Counted from the stretch's first letter, positions 8,653 to 17,379 are shown. The stretch: 64,000 nucleotides of DNA from JAVBTT01 sp031550325 (GCA_031550325.1 JAVBOR010000028.1:1-64000), one strand, 5' to 3'. Notes: generated from the sequence alone by a model not told the origin. Numbers and translations: made by a program.

Positions 8653-8795
8653 GAAAATTATTGTTTTGTATTTATTATTTCTATTTCTACAAACAATTCT
8701 ACACTATCTTATCATATATTTGTAGTAATTTGGTTTTCATGTCGTATATTTGTCAATATCGACAATATTCTGAAAAACTTTACAGCAACATGCTC
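8640..8795 (+). other. AT-rich intergenic tract
   Basis: About 150 bases are strongly AT-rich in an otherwise GC-rich window. The tract contains two TATATTTGT repeats (near 8715 and 8745) and a small inverted repeat TTGTC-6-GACAA (8750-8765). No reading frame with coding character is visible. It could be an upstream promoter element, a protein-binding region or the remnant of a transferred segment. Confidence 0.6.
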
Positions 8796-8834
8796 GGCGG
8801 TCCTTCTGTCGGATCGGGTTCCCAAGAGACAAGC

Positions 8835-9109
8835 CTCACGGTGCGCTCCCGGATTTAATCCGGGAGCGTACCGTGAGACTGTCAAAGAACCAAGGGTTCT
8901 TTGACAAAGCGGGGACAGGATCGCGTCTTTGTGAAGACGCGTAAAGAAACGCTTTCCCGGAGTGACTCCGTGAAAGCGTAGTGGTTCTATTTTTATCGGT
9001 TTTCAGAGAGGCGAGGACTAGCCGGCTGCGCCGCCAGGCTCGACGTAAAAACGGATAAAGAAAGAGACGCGAGGGGCTTTTTTGACAGTCCGCCACAGGG
9101 CGGACTGTC
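8835..9109 (-). repeat. Modular hairpin repeat, copy R2, complete, plus an extra M4-like hairpin
   Basis: Read on the minus strand, M0 has GTCGAGCC starting at 9044, M1 is 8976-8952, M2 8941-8922, M3 8906-8880 (TGTCAAAGAACC, 3-nt loop, perfect 12-bp stem) and M4 8877-8835 (about 20-bp stem beginning CTCACGGT). M0 start to M1 start is 68 nt and M0 start to M3 end is 165 nt. A second hairpin at 9084-9109 follows TTTTTTGACAGTC on the plus strand, just beyond the response-regulator stop codon. The copy lies between two minus-strand genes, in their orientation. Confidence 0.88.
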
Positions 9110-9112
9110 GCT

Positions 9113-9799
9113 TTAGGCGCGAAAGCGATACCCCACGCCCCACACTGTTTCGATGTACTGCGGATTCTGGGGATCGGGCTCGATCTTCTCCCTGAGTTTG
9201 CGCATGTGTACCACAACCGTGCTGCTCTCCCCCATGGCCTCCATGCCCCAGACCTTCTCAAACAAGTCCTCTTTGCCATACACGCGGTTGGGGTTTTCGG
9301 CCAGGAAGAGCAATATGTCGTATTCCTTGGGCGTGAGGGCTTTTTCTTCGCCGTGCAGACTGACGCGGCGCCCGTCCTTGTCGATGTGCAGGCCGCGCAC
9401 CTCGATGCACGCCGGCTTTTTCTGCGCCTTGCCGCCCGTCAGCCGTTCATACCGCGCGAGATGGGCGCGCACACGCGCCACAAGCTCATTGGGGGAAAAC
9501 GGCTTAAGCATATAGTCGTCCGCTCCCAGGCCAAGGCCGCGGATCTTGTCTATATCCTCCCCGCGCGCCGACAGCACAATGACTGGAACAACGCTGCGCT
9601 CGCGCAGCTTCTTGAGCACGGTAAACCCGTCCAGGCCGGGAAGCATGATGTCCAGCACCACAAGCTCCACATCCTCGGCCACGGCGCGCTCGAGTCCGGT
9701 AAAGCCGTCGGCGGCAATCTCGGTCTCATATCCCGCAATCGTCAGATAGTCCTTTTCCAGCGCGGCAATCTCCATATCGTCCTCGACAATGAGAATCAT
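9113..9799 (-). CDS. OmpR-family response regulator
   Basis: 228 residues. The receiver domain (1-118) has the acidic pocket EDD at 6-8, the phospho-acceptor Asp50 in LVVLDIMLPG, and Lys99 in MLKPFSPNE. The C-terminal winged-helix domain (about 130-226) ends with the usual VWGVGYRF. It is the output of the kinase encoded immediately upstream, whose stop overlaps this start by 4 nt. The gene cluster suggests it controls the ABC exporter and secreted protein next door, but no operator is assigned. Confidence 0.95.
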   Translation of the reverse strand: MILIVEDDMEIAALEKDYLTIAGYETEIAADGFTGLERAVAEDVELVVLDIMLPGLDGFTVLKKLRERSVVPVIVLSARGEDIDKIRGLGLGADDYMLKPFSPNELVARVRAHLARYERLTGGKAQKKPACIEVRGLHIDKDGRRVSLHGEEKALTPKEYDILLFLAENPNRVYGKEDLFEKVWGMEAMGESSTVVVHMRKLREKIEPDPQNPQYIETVWGVGYRFRA

Positions 9800-10905
9800 G
9801 GCTCACCTCTTCTCTCAACCTGCGCCATCGCCAGCGAAATGCTGACCATCAGCCCGCCCTCGGGCCTGTTGGCCAGCCAGATCTTCCCGCCGTGCGCCAA
9901 CACAATCTGCCGCGCGATGCTCAGGCCCAGCCCGCTGCCCTTGACCACCCCGCGCGAGGCGTCCACCCGGTAAAAACGGTCAAACACACGCGTCAGCTCT
10001 TGGGCCGGCACCCCGGAGCCGTTGTCGGACACCGTCAGCAGCACTCTGTCCTCCACGCCGCGCGCCGCAATCTCGATGCGGGGCGGCGGCCCGCCCACCT
10101 TGTGGTACTTGACGCTGTTCTGCAGCAGATTGAGCAAAACGCGCCCGATTTTCTCCCGGTCAATGCGGCAAACAAGCCCAGACGGCACCGTGACGGCCAG
10201 CGAGACGTCGGGCACTTCCCCCCTGAACTCCTCGGCCAGCTCGCCAACCAGAACGGCCAGGTCGCAGACAGCCAAATCAAGCGGAAGCTGCGCGTTTTCC
10301 AGCCGTGAAAGCAGCGAGAGGTCGTCCGACAGCGTTTGAAGCGAAATGGACTTTTTGCGAATGACCCCGGCGTATTGCCTTGTCTTCTCGGGCGTATCGG
10401 CTACGCCGTCCAGAATGCCCTCGGCGTACCCCAAAATGGAGGTTATGGGCGTCTTGAGGTCATGACAGATGCTGTCCATGAGCATGCGGCGCTCCTCTTC
10501 CACCGCCTGCTGCTGCCTCGTGGAGTTCTTCAGGCGCACCCGCATCTGCTCAAAACACAGCGCAAGCTCGGTAAACTCATCAGCCCCGGTCACCACGAGC
10601 TCAAAATCAAGGTTGCCGTCGCGGATCTCCAGCGCGGCGCGGCGCAACATCCGCAGCGGACGCAGGAAATTTTTCTGTGTGCTGCTCAGCGTCCAAAGCG
10701 CGCCGACGGCGCCCAGAACGACCACGACCAGCAGCGCGATCAGAAAGTACCGCGCGGCGATCGCGCCTATGTTCTCGGCTAGGTTCCGCCCGACATAAGG
10801 CGTGGCTAATAACCAGAACAACAAAAAGGAAGCGGCCGCGCACAGCGCGAGCAGCACAACCAGTGACACGATCAGACCCGTGATCAGCTTCAACCGCATC
10901 GACAT
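9796..10905 (-). CDS. Sensor histidine kinase, HAMP type
   Basis: 369 residues; ATG with GGAGGAGG 6 nt upstream. Two membrane helices (about 8-33 and 50-73) enclose only about 16 extracytoplasmic residues, so this is an intramembrane-sensing design. A HAMP region is followed by the HisKA domain with His148 in SICHDLKTP, then the HATPase domain with N-box (LLNLLQNSVKY), G1 (DNGSGVP), F (FDRFYRVD) and G2 (GSGLGLSI). Very short sensor loops are common in kinases that work with ABC transporters in peptide-antibiotic responses, which fits the adjacent exporter. Ligand unknown. Confidence 0.93.
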   Translation of the reverse strand: MSMRLKLITGLIVSLVVLLALCAAASFLLFWLLATPYVGRNLAENIGAIAARYFLIALLVVVVLGAVGALWTLSSTQKNFLRPLRMLRRAALEIRDGNLDFELVVTGADEFTELALCFEQMRVRLKNSTRQQQAVEEERRMLMDSICHDLKTPITSILGYAEGILDGVADTPEKTRQYAGVIRKKSISLQTLSDDLSLLSRLENAQLPLDLAVCDLAVLVGELAEEFRGEVPDVSLAVTVPSGLVCRIDREKIGRVLLNLLQNSVKYHKVGGPPPRIEIAARGVEDRVLLTVSDNGSGVPAQELTRVFDRFYRVDASRGVVKGSGLGLSIARQIVLAHGGKIWLANRPEGGLMVSISLAMAQVERRGEP

Positions 10906-10929
10906 GGCAAACCTCCTCCAAACATGTCA

Positions 10930-10984
10930 ATCCCCGCCTTGGGCGGGGATAACAGACTGTAAAAACCCTCTGGTTCTTTGACAA
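10930..10984 (-). repeat. Modular hairpin repeat, partial copy R3 (M3 to M4)
   Basis: On the minus strand a decayed M3 (GGTTCTTTGACA arm on the plus strand at 10971-10982) is followed by ACAGTCT and a GC hairpin ATCCCCGCC/GGCGGGGAT at 10930-10950. It separates the permease gene from the downstream kinase gene. The GC hairpin may also reduce read-through between the two, although no T-run follows. Confidence 0.6.
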
Positions 10985-10996
10985 AACGAAAAGCTT

Positions 10997-11755
10997 CTAG
11001 TACTCTTTTTTCTCAAACAATAAGCTCCCCAACGTGAAGAACACGGTGCCGAAGCCAAGCACGATGACGAGCATCTGCGCCAGCTTTGAGCCGCTCGGCA
11101 GCGCGCCGACCCAAACCCTGTACCAGCTGAGATAGGAGGTAAACAGCATTTCGTTTAAAATGGAGATAAACATCGGCAGCGCACGCAGCAGCAGGTAGCT
11201 CATGAGCAGAATAAACATCGTCAGGGTGCCGCTCTTGCCCATGAGTGCGATCAGCGCGGCAAACGCCGCCAGCACGGCCAGCGGGACAAACGTCAGCGCG
11301 TATGACACCAGCATGCGCAGCAGCTCGTGCGCCGACTCCCCGTTTCCAAATAAAAACTGAAGCGCAGAGCTGAGCAAAAACACGCTGCCCAGATAGAGCG
11401 CCGCATAGGTCAGCACGGCCAGCAGCTTGGCGCTGAAGAGCTTCCAGCGCTCGACGGGGCGCAGCAGCATGGCCTTCATGGTCTTTTCGGAGGCCTCCAC
11501 GGTGATCAGGTCGGTCACGCCCATAAACAACAGAAACGGAATGATGATATTCAAAAAGATGCCGAGTACGCCCATGGGGCTGGGCGTCAGGCTGAGAAAT
11601 GCGCCCACGTTCTGCGACAGGACGTTGCCCAGCAGGTTCCCAATGAGGGCCCACAGCAGGCAGATCAGCAGTCCGATGCCCATAAACACATAGTATTTCC
11701 GGCGGGTCATCAGCTTGCTCCACTCGTTTTGATAGCTCGCGGCAAACGCTCTCAT
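10997..11755 (-). CDS. ABC-2 type exporter permease
   Basis: 252 residues with about six membrane helices, the fold of ABC-2 permeases such as those of bacitracin or lantibiotic exporters. A cytoplasmic loop reads ITVEASEKTMKAMLLRPVE, the typical coupling-helix region that contacts the ATPase. Its start overlaps the stop of the upstream ATPase gene by 4 nt, so the two form one transporter. The substrate cannot be read from the sequence; resistance to a membrane-active compound is a reasonable guess from the neighbouring short-loop kinase. Confidence 0.88.
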   Translation of the reverse strand: MRAFAASYQNEWSKLMTRRKYYVFMGIGLLICLLWALIGNLLGNVLSQNVGAFLSLTPSPMGVLGIFLNIIIPFLLFMGVTDLITVEASEKTMKAMLLRPVERWKLFSAKLLAVLTYAALYLGSVFLLSSALQFLFGNGESAHELLRMLVSYALTFVPLAVLAAFAALIALMGKSGTLTMFILLMSYLLLRALPMFISILNEMLFTSYLSWYRVWVGALPSGSKLAQMLVIVLGFGTVFFTLGSLLFEKKEY

Positions 11756-12480
11756 ACAAGCGCCCCCCTCTCGCGGTACTTCGACACTTCCGCCAAAAAG
11801 TAATCCTCAAGGCTCGGACTCACCGAGAGCACTTCCTCCATTGAGGCCCCGCCCAGCTGAAGGCCGTCGTATAGTATGCTCACCTTGGTGGCGCAGAGCT
11901 CAATCTCGTGCGCCAGATGGCTTGAAATGAGCACGGCCGCGCCCTCCTCCGCAACCTTTTTCACGACCTCCCGGACATACACCATGCCTTCGATGTCCAG
12001 CCCATTGGCGGGCTCGTCCAGCACGAGCAGCGTTGGCCTGGACAGCAGCGCCAGCCCAAGGGCCAGCCGCTGGCGCATCCCCAGCGAAAACGTCGCCGTC
12101 CTGTCCTTTGCGTATTTGTCCAGGCCGACGAGCGCAAGCACCTCCTGCACGCGCTGATCGTCGACGTCCGGGTAAAACCGCTGCGCCAGGCGCATGTTCT
12201 GACCCGCCGTCATGTGCTCGTAAAGCGCGGGCGCTTCGATCAGGCTGCCCATTTGACGCATCGCCTTCTCATGATGGGAGAACGCGTCGACGTCGTTGAC
12301 CAAAACGGTTCCGGCGCTGTGCTGCACCAGTCCGGCGACCGCCTTCATGGTCGTAGTCTTGCCCGAGCCGTTCGGGCCGAGCAGTCCGAGAACTTCCCCC
12401 GCGCCCAGCGAAAACGACACGTCGCGAACGCCGCGCCCGTTTTTGTAGAGCTTGGTCAGTTTGTTAACCTCAAGAACCAT
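11752..12480 (-). CDS. ABC exporter ATP-binding protein
   Basis: 242 residues, single nucleotide-binding domain. Walker A is GPNGSGKTT (about 35-43); the signature is FSLGMRQR rather than LSGGQ, a variant common in bacitracin/lantibiotic-type exporters; Walker B is LLVLDEPANGLD; the H-loop is ISSHL. It pairs with the permease whose gene overlaps its 3' end. The gene lies 78 bp downstream of the secreted-protein gene, so all three may be one operon. Confidence 0.93.
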   Translation of the reverse strand: MVLEVNKLTKLYKNGRGVRDVSFSLGAGEVLGLLGPNGSGKTTTMKAVAGLVQHSAGTVLVNDVDAFSHHEKAMRQMGSLIEAPALYEHMTAGQNMRLAQRFYPDVDDQRVQEVLALVGLDKYAKDRTATFSLGMRQRLALGLALLSRPTLLVLDEPANGLDIEGMVYVREVVKKVAEEGAAVLISSHLAHEIELCATKVSILYDGLQLGGASMEEVLSVSPSLEDYFLAEVSKYRERGALV

Positions 12481-12558
12481 GATTCACCTCGTCACAATGG
12501 GCCGCGCCTCACGCAAGGAGAGGGGCGGCCCAAAGAGATTCTGTACTGCGCGTAAGGA

Positions 12559-13776
12559 TTAGCCTTCGATGAACACTCGCTCGTCCGCGCTCCAGTAAAT
12601 GTCGCTGCGATAGTTTTCGCTGATGCTGCCAACATTGATGGTGCCGTCGGGATTAAGCGTGAAGTACACATTTCCTCCGGACGTGAAATACGGGGCAAGA
12701 ACTTCGGCGGCATTGGGGATGGGGCACTCGACAACCGTCGTGCCGATGTCGCTAATGTCCAGCGCAATGGCGATTTCCACGGCGTACGACTTGCCGAGTA
12801 CGTCCTCGATGTTCACAATGGCGCGGCCGTCAACGGCGTTCAGGTGTCCGTCGCCGTCCACCGTCGCCTCGCCGTGGACGTAGTCAATGCGAATCTTGGT
12901 CGGGGGCGCGCTGAACAGGTCGTCTCCGTAGTCCTCGGCCGTCGCGGCGGTAACCTCGCTGCTGAGGACGTTCTCGGCAGTGACGACGTATGTTTTCCCG
13001 TTAACGTCGGCCCAGCCGTACTGGGAATCCCAATACTCTTCGGTGCTTTTGTCGGCCAGCGTGAGCTCCACAACTTCGACGGTCTTTTCCGCGCCCTCAA
13101 TTGTGGTGCGTTTCACGGTCTGCACCCTGCGGGCGGCGTCATAGCTCAGAGTTTCAGAGTCGGAGTAGGTTCTGCCGCTCATGGACACAGAGGTCAGGGC
13201 GTCCAGCCCGGCGTTGACAAGCTCGGGAATCTGGGCCGCGGTCAGCGTGCCGCTGATTATGCGCGTGTCGCCGTCCGAGCTCATCGTGACGTTGTTTTTC
13301 AGGTCGCCGACCATAACGTCGAGCAGCATTTCCATAAAGCGCATTTCGGCGGTGTTGAGGTCTTCGGACGAAATGCCGAACACGGATGTGCGCACGTCAT
13401 ATGAATACCCAGATGAATTGTTGCTGTACGCCGAGTACCTGGTCTCCCCGGTGCTGCTTTCGCCGACAGTGGAAATGTTCAGTTCCTTGCCCTGGTAGCT
13501 GAATCCCCTGGCGGCGCCCTCGTCGTCAAAGAGGCCGGAGTAGGATTCGTCCTCGGTGTCTTTGCTGAAGATCTTTTGCGTTGTCATCAACTGACCGTCC
13601 ACATAGATGGAGGCCTCGCCCGTGATGGTGGCGTTGCTGAGCGTCAGCGCGTCAAACGCGGCGCTCTTCAGCGTTTCGTAGGGGGAGCCTGTGATGGCCG
13701 CTGCGGCCAGCGCGCCGCACAGCAGGACGGCTGCGGCAACCAGCGATATCACTCGGATGCGTACGTTTCTTTTCAT
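12559..13776 (-). CDS. Secreted protein of unknown function, upstream of the ABC exporter
   Basis: 405 residues. The N-terminus is a signal peptide or uncleaved anchor (basic MKRNVRIR, then a hydrophobic stretch to about residue 28). A Cys lies in this segment, but its context (VLLCG) is not a good lipobox. The rest is rich in Thr, Ser, Asp and Gly with beta-strand character, contains no domain I recognise, and has internal similarity only at the level of composition. Its place as first gene before the ATPase and permease suggests an extracellular partner or sensor, but that is inference. A TATACT -10 box is visible about 40 nt upstream; its -35 is poor. Confidence 0.75.
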   Translation of the reverse strand: MKRNVRIRVISLVAAAVLLCGALAAAAITGSPYETLKSAAFDALTLSNATITGEASIYVDGQLMTTQKIFSKDTEDESYSGLFDDEGAARGFSYQGKELNISTVGESSTGETRYSAYSNNSSGYSYDVRTSVFGISSEDLNTAEMRFMEMLLDVMVGDLKNNVTMSSDGDTRIISGTLTAAQIPELVNAGLDALTSVSMSGRTYSDSETLSYDAARRVQTVKRTTIEGAEKTVEVVELTLADKSTEEYWDSQYGWADVNGKTYVVTAENVLSSEVTAATAEDYGDDLFSAPPTKIRIDYVHGEATVDGDGHLNAVDGRAIVNIEDVLGKSYAVEIAIALDISDIGTTVVECPIPNAAEVLAPYFTSGGNVYFTLNPDGTINVGSISENYRSDIYWSADERVFIEG

Positions 13777-13927
13777 TGTGTCTTCCCTCTTTCCTTCGGT
13801 TTATGTTCTGAGTATACAGCCTGATTCTAAAGACGTGATAAACCAAAGATTAAGAAACCATAAAGATTGAGCAAAAAAATCAGTTAGGAGGAGACTATGT
13901 CAAACCGCGGCGGCGGCTTGATGGAGA

Positions 13928-14090
13928 AAGGCCTTGCGGAAATCAGTTCCGCAAAGCCTTGTAATTCAACCTTGTCCGGTTTTAGCGAGGCGAGAACCCG
14001 CCGCCTTCGGCGTCAGGCTCGACATGAAAACCGATAAGGGCGACGCGGCACTTTTGAATAGTCTAAGCGGGACGTCTCCGGACGCCCCGC
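13928..14090 (-). repeat. Modular hairpin repeat, partial copy R4 (M0 and flanking hairpins)
   Basis: The 328-bp gap between the secreted-protein gene and rplQ holds three structures. A hairpin at 13928-13960 (AAGGC.TTGCGGAA arms) could end transcription in either direction. An M0 module reads on the minus strand with GTCGAGCCTGACGCC starting near 14023 and TCGGTTTT/AAAACCGG closing arms. A GCGGG.CGTC hairpin at 14067-14090 follows TGAATAGTCTAA on the plus strand, as in other M4 sites. M1 to M3 are missing. Confidence 0.7.
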
Positions 14091-14104
14091 CTTTGTACAG
14101 TCGC

Positions 14105-14458
14105 TTAAACCAGTTCAAGCACGGCCATTTCGGCGGCGTCGCCGCGGCGCGGCCCGAGCTTGGTGACACGTGTGTAGCCGCCGCTGCGCTCGGCCATGCC
14201 GGGGGCAACGTCGTCAAACAGCTTTTTGACCGTGTCCTCCTTGGTCATAAAGGCCATGGCCTGGCGGCGCGTGGCCAAGGTGTTCGCCTTTCCCAGCGTG
14301 ATCATCTTTTCAACCAGGGGCGCAACCTCCTTGGCGCGCGTCCAGGTTGTTTCAATGCGTCCCTTTTCAATGGTGTCGGTGACCATCGTCTGCAGCATCG
14401 CCATACGGTGCGCGGTGGGACGTCCTAATTTCCGAGGCATGTGAAATCGCTCCTCCAC
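14105..14458 (-). CDS. rplQ: 50S ribosomal protein L17
   Basis: 117 residues, standard bacterial size. The start MPRKLGRPTAHRMAML is diagnostic; a short upstream extension in the open frame (MEERFH) carries the ribosome-binding sequence, so the true start is probably the ATG at 14440 and the stated start is the outer bound. L17 lies near the peptide exit tunnel. Last gene of the alpha operon, 12 bp after rpoA. The usual downstream ecfA-ecfT-truA-rplM-rpsI genes are absent. Confidence 0.95.
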   Translation of the reverse strand: MEERFHMPRKLGRPTAHRMAMLQTMVTDTIEKGRIETTWTRAKEVAPLVEKMITLGKANTLATRRQAMAFMTKEDTVKKLFDDVAPGMAERSGGYTRVTKLGPRRGDAAEMAVLELV

Positions 14459-14470
14459 AAGAAATTCTGC

Positions 14471-15418
14471 TCAGCCGTCGCTCTTGGATAAAGACAGGCC
14501 CATTGCCGAGAGTTTGTTAATGACTTCCTCCAGCGACTTTCTCCCGAGATTGCGTACCTTCATCATCTCTTCCTCACTCTTGCTGACCAGGTCCTCCACG
14601 GTGTTGATCCCGGCGCGCTTGAGGCAGTTAAACGACCGCACGCTCAGGTCGAGCTCCTCGATGGTAAGCTCCAGGACCTTGTCGCGGTAGGCCTCCGGCT
14701 TTTCGACAACAATGGAGCGGCTGCCCGCGGCGTCGGAAAGGACGGTAAACAGCTCTAAGTGATCTGACATGATCTTGGCGGCCAGCGAAACGGCCTCACG
14801 CGCTGAAAGCGTGGAGTCCGTCCAGACCTCAAGCGTCAGCTTGTCAAAGTCGGTCATGTTGCCCACACGGGTGTTCTCGACGGTAAAGTTGACCTTCGTG
14901 ACGGGCGTATAGATGCTGTCCAGGGGAATCAGGCCAATAATTGCCTGCGCCGGCTTGTTGCGCTCGGCCGGAGCATACCCGCGACCGTGAGACAACGTGA
15001 TCTCCATATCGAGCTCGGCGTCGGGCGAAAGCCAGGCAATGTGCATATCGGGGTTGAGAATCTCGACATCGGCGTCGGCCTTAATGCTCTGCGCGGTGAT
15101 CTCTGTCTCGCCTTTGGCTTCGATATATACGGTCTTGACGCCTGGACTGTGCAGCCTGGTAATCAGCCCCTTGATGTTCAACACTAGCTCCGTGACGTCT
15201 TCCTTCACACCCGGCACTGTGGAAAACTCATGGAGCACACCGGCGATTTTCAGCGTCGTCGGCGCTGTTCCAGGCAGAGACGAAAGTAAAATTCTTCTTA
15301 GTGAATTGCCCAGCGTCATGCCGTAACCGCGTTCAAGCGGCTCTACGATGAACTTCCCATGCGAAGGATCGTTTTCATCTTCAATGCACTCAATACGGGG
15401 CTTTTCAATTTCTATCAT
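14471..15418 (-). CDS. rpoA: RNA polymerase alpha subunit
   Basis: 315 residues from the ATG at 15418 with GAGGAG 7 nt upstream (the frame is open further 5'). The N-terminal dimerisation and assembly domain includes GYGMTLGNSLRRILLSSLPG. A linker near residue 230 is followed by the C-terminal domain that contacts UP elements and activators (SFNCLKRAGINTVEDL and RNLGRKSLEEV). Position between rpsD and rplQ is the canonical alpha-operon order. Confidence 0.98.
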   Translation of the reverse strand: MIEIEKPRIECIEDENDPSHGKFIVEPLERGYGMTLGNSLRRILLSSLPGTAPTTLKIAGVLHEFSTVPGVKEDVTELVLNIKGLITRLHSPGVKTVYIEAKGETEITAQSIKADADVEILNPDMHIAWLSPDAELDMEITLSHGRGYAPAERNKPAQAIIGLIPLDSIYTPVTKVNFTVENTRVGNMTDFDKLTLEVWTDSTLSAREAVSLAAKIMSDHLELFTVLSDAAGSRSIVVEKPEAYRDKVLELTIEELDLSVRSFNCLKRAGINTVEDLVSKSEEEMMKVRNLGRKSLEEVINKLSAMGLSLSKSDG

Positions 15419-15522
15419 GAAAACACTCCTCATTACTGGAAGCCGGGAAAGACCATTCTCCCAGCGACTGCAAATCTTTGCAGGGCGCCAAAGCAACGTG
15501 GTGCTTTTCGGAGCACTCGTCT

Positions 15523-16149
15523 TTACTTGGAGTACAGCTCAACAATGAGATGTTCTTCGATCGGCAGATCGATGTCGGCGCGCTCAGGCGTCGAAAGCAT
15601 CTTTGCCTCACAGGTCTCGGGGCTGAAGTCAAGCCATTTGGGCGGCACGCGCGAGGCGTTCATCTCCAAAGTGGCCTTGAATTTCTCCAGTTGACGGCTC
15701 CTGTTCTTCAGCGCGATCACCATACCGGGCTTGACGATCAGCGAGGGAATGTTGACGTTGCGCCCGTTGAGCATAAAGTGCCCATGCGTCACGAGCTGGC
15801 GCGCTTCCGGTCTGGACGCCGCAAACCCAAGGCGGTACACCACATTGTCCAGTCTGCGCTCCAGGAGGGACAGCAGGTTTTCACCCGTCTGCCCGGCCAT
15901 GCCCGTAGCCATGTCAAAATACTTGCCAAACTGGCTCTCCAGAACACCGTAATAGCGGCGGACTTTTTGCTTTTCCCGCAGCTGCAGCCCATACTCGGAG
16001 GGCTTCTTGCGGCCTTGGCCGTGCTGGCCGGGGGCATAGGCGCGGCGCACAACACCGCACTTGTCGGAATAGCAGCGGTCGCCCTTCAGAAAGAGCTTCA
16101 TGCCTTCACGGCGGCACTGGCGGCACACCGCATCAGTATATCTGGCCAT
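15523..16149 (-). CDS. rpsD: 30S ribosomal protein S4, zinc form
   Basis: 208 residues. S4 starts 30S assembly by binding the 5' domain of 16S rRNA, and is a translational repressor in several bacteria. The N-terminus has a four-cysteine zinc knuckle, Cys9, Cys12, Cys26 and Cys31, so this is the C+ paralogue. The S4 RNA-binding domain follows (LERRLDNVVYRLGFA). A 104-bp gap to rpoA is wider than elsewhere in the operon and could hold regulation. Confidence 0.98.
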   Translation of the reverse strand: MARYTDAVCRQCRREGMKLFLKGDRCYSDKCGVVRRAYAPGQHGQGRKKPSEYGLQLREKQKVRRYYGVLESQFGKYFDMATGMAGQTGENLLSLLERRLDNVVYRLGFAASRPEARQLVTHGHFMLNGRNVNIPSLIVKPGMVIALKNRSRQLEKFKATLEMNASRVPPKWLDFSPETCEAKMLSTPERADIDLPIEEHLIVELYSK

Positions 16150-16167
16150 AGATCAAACTCCTTCCTG

Positions 16168-16575
16168 TTATACGCGGCGACGCTTGGGCGGGCGGCATCC
16201 GTTGTGCGGGATGGGCGTCACGTCTTTGATCAGGCTGACGTCCAAACCAACGGTCTGCAGCGCGCGAATAGCCGCTTCACGTCCCGACCCGGGACCCTTG
16301 ACATAAACCTCAACGCTCTTCAAGCCGTGTTCCATGGCCGCCTTTGCGGCTGTCTCGGCCGCCATCTGCGCGGCAAAGGGCGTTGATTTCCGCGAGCCGC
16401 GGAAGCCAAGGCCGCCCGAAGACGCCCATGAAAGCGCGTTGCCGAACACGTCTGTAATGGTGACCATGGTGTTGTTAAACGAGGAGCGGATATGCACCGC
16501 GCCCTTTTCTATATTCTTGCGTTCGCGGCGTTTGCGGGAAGCCCCGCGTCTGGCCGCCTGTTTGGGTTGCGCCAT
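16168..16575 (-). CDS. rpsK: 30S ribosomal protein S11
   Basis: 135 residues. S11 is part of the 30S platform near the mRNA exit. The N-terminal basic tail (KQAARRGASRKRRERK) and the core motifs SFNNTMVTITD, FRGSRKSTPFAAQ and the C-terminal PIPHNGCRPPKRRRV are typical. It lies between rpsM and rpsD with short gaps. Confidence 0.98.
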   Translation of the reverse strand: MAQPKQAARRGASRKRRERKNIEKGAVHIRSSFNNTMVTITDVFGNALSWASSGGLGFRGSRKSTPFAAQMAAETAAKAAMEHGLKSVEVYVKGPGSGREAAIRALQTVGLDVSLIKDVTPIPHNGCRPPKRRRV

Positions 16576-16587
16576 GCCTTATCCCTC

Positions 16588-16956
16588 CTACTTCTTCTTG
16601 TTGGCGATCGTGCGCTTAGGTCCTTTGCGCGTACGCGCATTGGTCTTGCTGCGCTGTCCACGCACCGGCAATCCCTTGCGGTGCCTCTGGCCACGATAGC
16701 TTCCGATTTCAATCAGCCGCTTAATGTCCATGGCCACATCCCGGCGCAGGTCGCCCTCCACCTTGAGGTCTTTTTCAATGATCTCACGAAGGCGCGCAAT
16801 CTCATCTTCACTGAGATTCTTCACCCTTGTTTCAGGGCTAACGCCGGTGCTCTTCAAGATTTTAGCGGACGTCGTGCGTCCAATGCCAAAAATGTAGGTA
16901 AGCCCGATTTCAACCCGTTTTTCATTCGGCAGATCTACGCCGGCTATACGCGCCAT
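16588..16956 (-). CDS. rpsM: 30S ribosomal protein S13
   Basis: 122 residues from the ATG at 16956 (MARIAGVDLPNEK), the normal start; an upstream in-frame ATG adds six unlikely residues. S13 sits in the 30S head and contacts the P-site tRNA and L5 in the 50S. The GIGRTTSAKIL and RHRKGLPVRGQRS motifs are present, with a basic C-terminal tail. Confidence 0.98.
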   Translation of the reverse strand: MARIAGVDLPNEKRVEIGLTYIFGIGRTTSAKILKSTGVSPETRVKNLSEDEIARLREIIEKDLKVEGDLRRDVAMDIKRLIEIGSYRGQRHRKGLPVRGQRSKTNARTRKGPKRTIANKKK

Positions 16957-17004
16957 ACGGCACCTCCTGATCAATTATACCAACTATTGCAGACACTTAA
17001 CCCG

Positions 17005-17118
17005 TCAACCCTGTTTTTGCTTGTGCTTGGGGTTTTCGCAAATGACCATCACATGGCCGTGGCGCTTGATGATCTTGCATTTTTCACACATCGGCTTTAC
17101 CGAAGGACGAACTTTCAT
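17005..17118 (-). CDS. rpmJ: 50S ribosomal protein L36, zinc form
   Basis: 37 residues, starting MKVRPSVKPMCEKC and ending HKQKQG. The zinc ligands Cys11, Cys14, Cys27 and His32 are all present, so this is the C+ form. It is the smallest gene of the cluster and lies between infA and rpsM as in other Firmicutes. The start has a GAGGTAG ribosome-binding sequence. Confidence 0.96.
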   Translation of the reverse strand: MKVRPSVKPMCEKCKIIKRHGHVMVICENPKHKQKQG

Positions 17119-17147
17119 GTGACTACCTCCTCATCGGGAAAAACAAA

Positions 17148-17366
17148 TTATTTGCTTCGCCAGGTGATCCTTCCGCGTGTGAGGTCATACGGAGACATCT
17201 GAACCGTCACGCGGTCGCCCGGCAAAATACGGATAAAATTCATTCTGAGTCTGCCGGAGATATGCGCCAGAATCTTGTGCCCTCCGGAAATTTCAACCGA
17301 GAACATCGCGTTTGGCAGTGCCTCCAACACAACGCCCTCTACCTCAATTACATCGTCTTTGGCCAT
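17148..17366 (-). CDS. infA: Translation initiation factor IF-1
   Basis: 72 residues from the ATG at 17366; the longer open frame 5' overlaps the KOW gene and is not used. IF-1 is an OB-fold protein that blocks the A site of the 30S during initiation. The start MAKDDVIEVEGVV, the core LEALPNAMFSVE and the C-terminus VQMSPYDLTRGRITWR are invariant family features. Confidence 0.98.
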   Translation of the reverse strand: MAKDDVIEVEGVVLEALPNAMFSVEISGGHKILAHISGRLRMNFIRILPGDRVTVQMSPYDLTRGRITWRSK

Positions 17367-17379
17367 GCGCACTCTCCTT

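Noticed and set aside
8880..8906. Reading M3 hairpins as ordinary intrinsic terminators
   Set aside because: The perfect stems have no T-run on either strand and occur in both orientations relative to genes.
12844..13404. Long antisense frames opposite real genes (here, in fliF, ntpA, ntpB and others)
   Set aside because: High GC makes stop codons rare on the opposite strand; none shows a family signature.
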